A stretch of 64,000 nt of DNA from Orobanche coerulescens (Eukaryota > Streptophyta > Magnoliopsida > Lamiales > Orobanchaceae): assembly GCA_033398695.1 (NCBI GenBank), contig CM065814.1:16426358-16490357 (forward strand), read 5' to 3'. Both the position numbers and the translations under genes were made by a program. Positions within the stretch are counted from its first letter, which is position 1, and each line of letters opens with the position of its first letter. This document shows positions 57,505-64,000 of the stretch, piece by piece. The notes beneath the pieces were generated by a model. It was not told the DNA's origin. It ran no database searches and was given only the letters and a program-made list of their open reading frames with translations.

Positions 57505-58457
57505 CATCATAATCCTAAGTTAAATCGGATTAAACGGACGAAATCAACCAAAATACCCAAATTCCCCAAAACTAGATTTCTAGAAATCTAACCTTGATTC
57601 GGTAGATCGGAGGAGGTTATGGGATGATCGATTGATGTTAGAAACTCAAGAACTTTGTGGATTGATAGATAAACAACATCTAATCACGAACTCCAAGCCC
57701 CAGCCGCGGAAGGAAATGAGAGGGATGAGAAAAATGGGTGAAAACCCGATCATTGCAGGCCTTAAATAGTCGCTGGTTTACAGGTTACGTACGTAACCGG
57801 CCAAGGGCTTACGTACGTAACCGAGTCACTGCCCCAAAAATGCCTGCATCCTTACGTACGTAACCGGCCTAACATACGTAACTGCCGAGCACTACCGGCC
57901 GTAACTCGGCCAGTGCCGGCCTAGGCCCAGACTGCCCGGCCATGACTCGGCCGGGGCCAACTCCGACGACCCGAATGACCCCGAAACCCGAATCTGAATA
58001 CGAATTGAAGATACGGTTACGAAGTACTCGCAAAGATGAATTCGAGCGAGCACTAAGAGAACACACGATTCCGACCACCCGAAGGCTCAAAATTCGACAA
58101 CGGAAAGTAATTACCCCAAACTTTGGGAAATTACGAAAATGGCCCAAAACGCCCGAAAATCACGATACGTGATCGAATAACCAAACCGAAGTTCACAACA
58201 CGTCTAACAAAGTTAAACGGACTTACGGGAAACTCGAAACAGCAGTTTTGAACGATATTCGCAAGAATCAAACTCAAGTGCGAAAAAGCCGCCAAAAAAG
58301 CACGGAACTCAACAAAATGACACCGAAACGAACTCGGATGACAAAAAGTGCAGAATTAATCGTTCTCGGAATGACGAAACGGTCATGAACGAGTCGTCAA
58401 AACGGACTTCTGCCGAAAAAAAAGAAATTACCGAAAATCGAAATTATGGGTATTACA
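57505..58457 (-). repeat. 5' LTR of element B, part 2
   Basis: Resumes after element A and matches 22401-23352. Palindromes at 57783-57883, hairpin at 58107-58134. Near 57749-57782 it differs from the left LTR in a dense patch beside the TATA box. Ends ...ATGGGTATTACA, followed by GCATC. Confidence 0.9.
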
Positions 58458-60300
58458 GCATCTAGATCAGCCATGTGTTTGTTAAACTCGTCTATAGTGT
58501 ATGCTCTACATGCACCATTGTATGCATTTTTCAGTTCAACTCCTCCCTTTTTGAACCTTTTTTTGATATTTTTTAAAACATGGTATATGCATGCACCATG
58601 CATGACATCTGGAAACACAACTTCTAAACCTTTCACTATAGCATGATGTCGATCAGATAAAATACACTGCTTAGGTCGTACTCCAATTTCTTTTCTAAGA
58701 TTTTTGAAAAACCATGTCCATGAATCCTCATTTTCGCTATCAACCACTGCGAATGCTATTGGAATAATTGACCTATTTGCATCTTGTGTGCTTGCTGCAA
58801 GCAGAGTACCCATGTATGCAGAGTTAATAAAAGTACCATCAACAACGATAATTGGAAAGCAATACTTCCATGCCTCAATGGATGGCCCCAACGCAAAAAA
58901 CAAATACTTGAACCGTCCTTTTGCATCCAACAAGATATCTGTTAAGGTACCTGGCAAGTTGATATTTAGTTAAAATAATTGTCAATTTATATTAATGCTA
59001 TATAACGGTAACTATCAGAAATTATAATAGGTAACTATATTAGGATTACAATGTATCTGTGACATTTTATATTGGTAACATTAGTATGGATAATATAAAT
59101 ATATCAACAAGATATCTATTAATGTACCTGGTAAGTTGATATATTAGTTAATATCATTGTAATTTTATATCAGTGCTATATAATAGTAAGAAACAGAACT
59201 TACTATTGGTAACTAATGTAATATTATACGGTATCCGATATAATATATATTTGTAATAGTAGTCTGGAATAATGAAGTTTACAATGGTACATAATTTTTT
59301 GTTTACCTGGGTTGGTAATTTCTTCCATGTGTAGCCAAGAAGTTATCATTGAATAGTCATGTGGATTTCCACAAACTTTCACCAATGCTCTTTCCTTGGA
59401 TCACCATGCTTTTTGGTATGAGATCAAGACGTTGTACTTGTCCTTCATGTCATCTACTATATCCGATGGTGTATATATTTTGTTCAGACTAGTAAGTTTG
59501 CATTTAACACATTCACTTACCAACTCACTAGTAGTTTGTCTGTGGTTGCCCATTAATATATCCGAAGAACATGTGTACACATCGTATATTTCTCTCACCT
59601 TAAACATGCTGGTTTTTCCAATTTTTGATGCTCTCAGCTTGCATGGACATTTTAGGTGTTCCACGCAAACAATGACAGTGTCTCTTCCTGAAGATCTTAG
59701 GACTTTATGTTGTCGGTGTTGTCACATTGAATGAAATCTTGCGGCATTAAGTAAAACCTCATTGTTTGCATATATTTGATGTTTTTTACATCAATGTCGT
59801 CGGCATTCCATATAATGTTGTTTTCTTGAACATTGCAGATAGTTTGTGTATGCAGGGGTTTATCGTTTGCGATGTTAATGTCAGCCACTTTTTCAGCATA
59901 TTGTAATATGTTGACTAATCCAACAATATAGATTGGAATTAGATCTGAACAAGGGTTCATTGAACTTACAGAAGATGTGGTATGTGATATACTTTGCATT
60001 TCATAACAGTTTGGATGATGCGAGGTTAGAAGGAGCAGCTCTGATTCTTCAATTATGAGTGGATACCTTCCATGATCAGAATTATTTTTACAAATCTCCA
60101 TGTAAAATTTGAAGGTTGACTCATTTGTAATAACAATTGGTGGAATTTTGCTTTGAATATGGAATTTCATTGTCAATGATGAGCGGTCCTACTTGTTCAG
60201 AGTGCTTTGTATTAAATACTGCAAGTCCGATAGGGTATTCGTTTCTGGGAGCAAGATGCATGTAACCTGAAAGTTATTGCATTCGTATTCGTCCATCCAA
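58458..60300 (-). pseudogene. MULE transposase, N-terminal half and catalytic core
   Basis: Minus-strand order: an upstream frame 60176-59697 of uncertain role (MKFHIQSKIPPIVITNES...); the MULE zinc/DNA-binding part (59664-59401: HLKCPCKLRASKIGKTSMFK, YTCSSDILMGNHRQTTSELV); a TGA near 59399-59401 where Arg is usual; then SKERALVKVCGNPHDYSMIT and SWLHMEEITNPG to a splice donor at 59306. After a 356-bp intron, exon 2 (58950-58458) has the catalytic domain: FKYLFFALGPSIEAWKYCFP, VVDGTFINSAYMGTLLAAST (first Asp), IPIAFAVVDSENEDSWTWFF, CILSDRHHAIVKGLEVVFPD (second Asp) and MHGACIYHVLKNIKKRFKKG. It ends at the B insertion. Frame continuity is lost near 59670-59720. Confidence 0.82.
58951..59306 (-). 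other. Intron of the MULE transposase gene
   Basis: Donor CCCAG/GTAAAC (59306) and acceptor TTGCCAG/GTACC (58951) join the Asn-Pro codons to Gly-Thr-Leu-Thr in frame, restoring the NPG(T/S) block usual in MULE transposases. The intron is AT-rich with a short internal repeat (ACAAGATATCT...GGTACCTGG). Confidence 0.7.
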
Positions 60301-60539
60301 GTGCCATTATAATACAATTGTAATATTCACATTTTTCTTTTCCCGATATCTTCATTTTTCGGTGTATTTCTCGCTTGTAGCGACCCTCGTGTATTTTTCA
60401 GTGTATTTCTTCCATCATCTAGTGATCTGATTCTCGTAATTGTTGTGCGAAACCGCCGTTTTGGGGTTCCCATGGATCCATTCTATGTTACTATGTGTTT
60501 TGAGATGTTCCGTTTGATGTTTCGTTCATATTCCGTGCC

Positions 60540-61060
60540 TAGCGCGCGTTAATTTTCTAGCATAGCGCACGCTAGAGATCCCTTAGTAGCGCACGCTACG
60601 CTCGCCAGAAGCGCAGCGAGCCGAGCCACAGGAGTGGCGATTCATTTCAGCCTCCTGGACTAGCGGATTAGCGTATGCTACATTGTCTAGCGCACGCTAA
60701 TGTCTGGGGACTAGTGCACACTGAGATGTCCGGTAGCGTGCGCTAGCGTGATTGTCCAGTACTGGACAATTTGCTACTGGACTCGGTGAGGTGCCCAGGT
60801 AGCGCACGCTATGTTTGGCCGATAGCACACACTAACGGGGTCAGTTGAGTTCTGGGCAGTTCACTTCTGGACTCGGATGATGTTCAGGTAGCGCACGCTA
60901 TGGACGATAGCGCGCGCTACCGAGAGGCTATTAGCGCACGCTATATTTCGGGTAGCGCACGCTAACGGCCCAGAAATCTAGTTACTGGACTGGGACGTTA
61001 ACTTCTGGACTGGGGTTTTGTCCCGTTAGCGCACGCTAACTTCTGAGTGTTAGCGCGCGC
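60540..61060 (+). promoter_or_regulatory. U3 cluster of TAGCGCACGCTA repeats, element D
   Basis: About 15 copies or variants are spread over 520 bp, among them 60563, 60589, 60688, 60733, 60799, 60888, 60906, 60930, 60953, 61025 and 61049 (approximate starts). Central dinucleotides CA, CG and TG all occur. A second perfect palindrome, ATTGTCCAGTACTGGACAAT, is at 60751-60770, and TACTGGACT-like half sites recur between copies. Confidence 0.82.
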
Positions 61061-61119
61061 TAACACTCCCTAGCTATATAAACCAGGGACTAACACTCCC
61101 TAGCTATATAAACCAGGGA
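61060..61119 (+). promoter_or_regulatory. Duplicated TATA box: perfect 30-bp tandem repeat
   Basis: A 30-bp unit containing CTAGCTATATAAACCAGGGA occurs twice without change (61060-61089 and 61090-61119), giving two TATATAAA boxes 30 bp apart. It directly follows the last palindrome copy. Confidence 0.88.
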
Positions 61120-62519
61120 GTTGACCCGGATGTACGTATTATTCCCATTTCTTCTCCCTCTCCGCGGCCTAGCTGATTTTGGGCGATTTTCTTGGCGATT
61201 TCTTCCTCCAATCATCCCAACCATCATCTTCCTTGAGTTCTTGGTGTATAATAACAACATCAACGCGAATCTTTCATCCTAATCCAAGGTAAATCTCTTA
61301 GAACCCCACTTTTGGATAATTTGGGGGTTTTGGGATTTTCGTCCGATTCGTCCTGTTTTGTTGGTTAATCCATGATGAATATGATTAATCTTGTTGATAT
61401 CATTAGTTTTCCTACGGATTCATGGTATATTTTCATGGTTTTGCGAAATCTAGAGGGATTGGTTGTGGTCCGCCCTCGTTGTTATTTTTATACGAATATA
61501 CATGAATCGTAGGCGGGTTTTTGGGTGTATTCCATTTCCGTATTCGTCTAGAGTTGGTTGTGATTATGTTCTTCGAATCGTTAGGTTCGGTTCCATTGGT
61601 TCCTAGCATTCTTCGGTGATTTTCCTTTCCATTCGTTGCGTCATCAATTATTCAAGGCAAGTATTTTTGGAAACCTTTATGCTTAACGTGAAATGGTAAT
61701 GTATATTGTGTGTGATTGCTCACCTCGGGAGGGTCCGACGGGATCACGGAGGGAGTCCAATGGTTTGTGCCCTGGATTCATGAGTTTGTTTAGCTAGCCA
61801 GCTCAGGAGGGTCCTTAGAGGCCTCGAGTGGGATTTGAGGCTTCGTCCCAGTCCTAGGCGATGCATGTGCGTGATTTGTTTTGTGATATGGCTAGCTCGG
61901 GAGGGTCCTTAGAGGCCTCGAGTGGGATTTGTGGCTTCGTCTCGGTCCTGGGCAAATGTGATTGACTGTTTGTTTCTGGAGAAGACATGTCTGGTTTTGG
62001 TTTTGAAATGATTTGGTGCATTGTACTATGAAACATGTAAGCGAATGGTTTGCCTTGATTACTTGTACTATCGTAATTGCTAACCCCTTTGGGGACCCAT
62101 TTTGGGGAAATTCTTGTTATGGATTTCAGGTTATGTTTTGCCGGACGAGCGGGCACTGGGACAGTACGAGGATGTTGGCCAGGGTCGTTGACATGTGCAT
62201 TTGGGTCTTCTTATTTCTTTTGTCTACTTCGATTTGGTTGTTTCCCACATTTATAAACTTATAGATTGTACTCGCGAGTACTTAGGCTTTTTACTTCGAA
62301 CTTCATTTTGTATTGACTTAAATTGCTATATTGTCGGTTGATGTTTAATATGCCGGTTGCTCCGGGCGTATCTTTATATGTTGTATTATTTAAATGTGTG
62401 TCCTTGCTAACTGAGATGGTTAGTTGAGTGTTGTTTTTCTTGTTTTAGCCTGGTGGGTCCCATGTAGGGGTCCACGGCCCTGTAATATACTCCGAATATC
62501 TCGGGGGTGTTACAGAAAA

Positions 62520-62531
62520 TGGTATCGGAGC
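62520..62531 (+). other. Primer-binding site of element D
   Basis: TGGTATCGGAGC begins five bases after the LTR end, complementary to initiator tRNA-Met with one mismatch. 62532-62753 is leader. Confidence 0.83.
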
Positions 62532-62753
62532 ACTAGGTTTATGGATACCTAGGCTTGTCGGTTATTTGGGTCTAGTGGTGTATTGTTTTGCACATTGTCA
62601 CACCGCTGCCGGCATCTCAGTACTTCCAGTGTTCGTAAGTTTTCCTTACTCGATTCTTTACTTTCTCGTACCGTATTTCCGTTTCTTGAACTGTGGTTAT
62701 TCTCCCTCTTTTACTTATCATCGAGTTGCTTTTTGCCACCTCTTAACACCAGC

Positions 62754-64000
62754 ATGGATGCTGGAAGGGGCCGTGGTCGTGGTCGTGGACGCGTCCGGGG
62801 ACGTGGGGTAGCCGGTGGGGCGGCCACGTCTCATTCTTCGGGGGCCGGCAGTACCGGTGACTGTCCCAGTCATGCTTCTTCTCAGGAGTGCGCCGACCTT
62901 GGTATTGCAGCCGTTATGCAGCAAATGGTAAACCAAATGGCGGCGATAGCTCAGGTGGTTCAGAACCCGGATCCGGCCCATGCTAATCGGGGCGGAGCAG
63001 ACCGTTGGCTCCAAGATGTCATCAAGATGCATCCCCCTCAGTTTTCGGGAGCATCAGACCCGATCAGCTGGGAAGGGTGGATCAAGGAGATATCTAAAGT
63101 CTTCGTTGCCACCAACTGTCCCGAGGACCGTAAGGTCCCTATTGCCCAGTACTTTCTCACTGGGGACGCTACAGATTGGTGGGAGGCCGTTGGGCCCAAA
63201 GATCATGTTGCTTCATGGGCCGAATTTTAGGAATTGATGGAGACTGAATATTGCCCGTGGCCGGTTAGACAGGCTCGAGTCCATGCTTTCTATGATGCTC
63301 AACCACGGGATATTCCTGTATCCCAAGATGTTGCCGATTTTAACAAGGAGTTGGGCTATATGAAGACCCAAGTTGTCGAGGAGAGCGACAAAATTTTCCA
63401 TTTTTCCAAGTGGATGAAGCTGTCAATTCGGGACTATATGTCTGGGCTCGTCTGCACTATATTGAAGGATTATCAGAGTAGGGCTTTTGCTTACGATATG
63501 TCGGTGACGGATAGTAATGTGGCTCGTGAGAGCAAGAAGCAGAAGTCAGTCGGAAATTTTTCTGGTCCCAAGGGTGGAGGCCAGCAGAAATCCCAGGCTG
63601 CGAATATTTCGACGGACGGTTCGGCTCGTTTCTCTGGGAGTTTTCGAGGTGTCGCCGAAACCTCTGTTCGTGAACCCACATGCTTTAACTGTGGCCAGCC
63701 GGGCCATAGGAACCGGCAGTGTCCTCGTCCGAAGTTGACTTGTCATACTTGTGGTCAGTCGGGCCACAAGGCCCTCTTCTGTGATCAGGTCAGACAGTTT
63801 CGCGAGTCCCGTGATTCTTTTCCAGCACTTAGAGAGCCGAGTGTGAACTAGGGCTCGTTTGCTCCGCAGCCTCCGCCGAGTGCCGGTCGAGGTAGAGGTC
63901 GGGGGCAGCCCGCTAGAGGAGGAGCTTCCAGTGTCGACTCTGCCCAGTCGCGTATCTATGAGATGAGGAGGGCCGATGATCCAGCAGCCATTGTGGCGAC
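62754..64000 (+). pseudogene. gag: Element D gag, two nonsense codons; continues past the window
   Basis: ATG at 62754 starts MDAGRGRGRGRVRGRG, close to A's Gag. The capsid core has HPPQFSGASDPISWEGWIKE and VPIAQYFLTGDATDWWEAV. A TAG at 63228-63230 replaces the Gln codon of EFQ; the frame then runs on (ELMETEYCPWPVRQARVHAF, KLSIRDYMSGLVC). Two zinc knuckles, CFNCGQPGHRNRQC and CHTCGQSGHKALFC, follow. A second TAG (Gln expected) is at 63849-63851, then more RG-rich sequence (SAGRGRGRGQ). No frameshift is needed. Both stops are single C-to-T changes relative to CAG, consistent with decay by cytosine methylation. Confidence 0.88.

Larger units (their letters stand above)
20604..58457 (-). mobile_element. 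Element B: Ty3-like retrotransposon without coding capacity, TSD GCATC
   Basis: LTRs at 20604-23352 and 25862-27661 plus 57505-58457 (the right one split by element A) enclose a 2.5-kb interior. GCATC at 20599-20603 and 58458-58462 is the target-site duplication. A PBS lies next to the right LTR and a PPT with hairpin next to the left LTR, giving minus orientation. No gag or pol is readable, so it is a non-autonomous large derivative. About 8.0 kb remain after removing A. Shared terminal sequences, U3 hairpin and PPT hairpin with A suggest that a Del/Tekay-type element supplied its proteins. Confidence 0.88.
17744..60318 (-). mobile_element. Fossil MuDR-type MULE split by element B; both outer ends lost to C and D
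   Basis: Transposase exons on the minus strand lie at both ends (58458-60300 N-terminal half, 19770-20603 C-terminal half). They are divided by the insertion of B with a GCATC duplication inside the coding sequence. Left of the gene is a repeat-rich non-coding region (18059-19480). C abuts at 17743 and D at 60319, so no terminal inverted repeat can be seen. Two nonsense codons of the CGA-to-TGA type, a frame break, a missing piece and a probable small inversion show long decay. Confidence 0.78.
60319..62514 (+). repeat. 5' LTR of element D (2196 bp)
   Basis: TGTAATATTCACATTTTTC... to ...ATCTCGGGGGTGTTACA. The R/U5 half aligns with A's LTR (for example ATTCGTCTAGAGTTGGTTGT and GAGGGTCCTTAGAGGCCTCG), including the tandem repeat at about 61780-61960. 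U3 aligns only in parts and has a different palindrome cluster and a duplicated TATA box. Confidence 0.9.
60319..64000 (+). mobile_element. Element D: Del/Tekay-type chromovirus, left part (continues past the window)
   Basis: 5' LTR, PBS and gag related to element A are seen in plus orientation; pol and the 3' LTR are outside. The left flank is MULE sequence. The TSD cannot be tested without the other end. Two in-frame nonsense codons in gag show that the copy is not autonomous. Confidence 0.88.

Noticed and set aside
59697..60176. Independent gene of 159 codons on the minus strand
   Set aside because: It lies just upstream of the MULE DNA-binding exon in the same direction and is most simply the N-terminal part of that transposase; a separate role cannot be supported.
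62583..62753. Upstream extension of the D Gag frame (MFCTLSHRCRHLS...) as an N-terminal signal region
   Set aside because: It covers the leader between PBS and ATG; the related A leader does not keep the same start, and the ATG at 62754 matches A's Gag start.

Overview
The window is a gene-poor, transposon-packed stretch of a plant nuclear genome. I see no host protein gene, tRNA or rRNA. Plant origin is shown by the element types: an Athila-type Ty3 element, chromodomain Ty3 elements of the Del/Tekay kind, a Sirevirus-like Copia Gag, a MuDR-type MULE and a FAR1/FHY3-type MULE, with initiator-tRNA-Met primer sites. It is probably from an angiosperm with a large repeat-rich genome; the species cannot be told from the sequence.

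Layout, left to right. Positions 1-5161 are the 5' part of a minus-strand Athila-like element (pol, gag, PBS, 5' LTR) inserted in the 5' LTR of element C. Element C (5162-17743, plus strand) is a Ty3 element with LTRs of about 4 kb, a decayed gag and no pol. Its 3' LTR is split by a FAR1-type MULE (10568-14272). From 17744 to 60318 lies a fossil MuDR-type MULE, visible at both ends (17744-20603 and 58458-60318) and split by nested insertions. The first is element B (20604-58457, TSD GCATC), a Ty3-like element with 2.75-kb LTRs and no coding capacity. Into its right-hand LTR went element A (27662-57499, TSD CAATC), a degraded Del/Tekay-type chromovirus. Into A's pol went a 531-bp hAT-type MITE (31588-32118, TSD AAATCGTG) and a 20.2-kb block (32317-52507, TSD TCGAC). 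Element D (60319 to the window end, plus strand) is a second Del/Tekay-type chromovirus, interrupting the far end of the MULE.

The most unusual object is the 20.2-kb block: seven LTRs alternating with six gag bodies of a Copia-type element that has no pol, bounded as a whole by one 5-bp target-site duplication. Marker variants show it growing like a satellite, with a two-unit period of about 6.33 kb. Only the first Gag (514 residues) is open; three non-adjacent or adjacent units share the same stop codon at residue 106.

A second theme is promoter design. In most of the LTR families here the U3 region carries a cluster of short CpG-rich palindromes just upstream of the TATA box: TGTGCCGCGGCACA in the Athila-like LTR, TTACGTACGTAA in A and B, TAGCGTACGCTA/TTACGTACGC in C, and TTAGCGCACGCTAA in the Copia array and in D. 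A and D are related chromoviruses with different palindromes, and D shares its motif with the unrelated Copia array. This suggests that the cluster is an exchangeable or convergently selected cis-module.

All joins and calls were made by reading. Percent identities, insertion ages and exact family names would need alignment.
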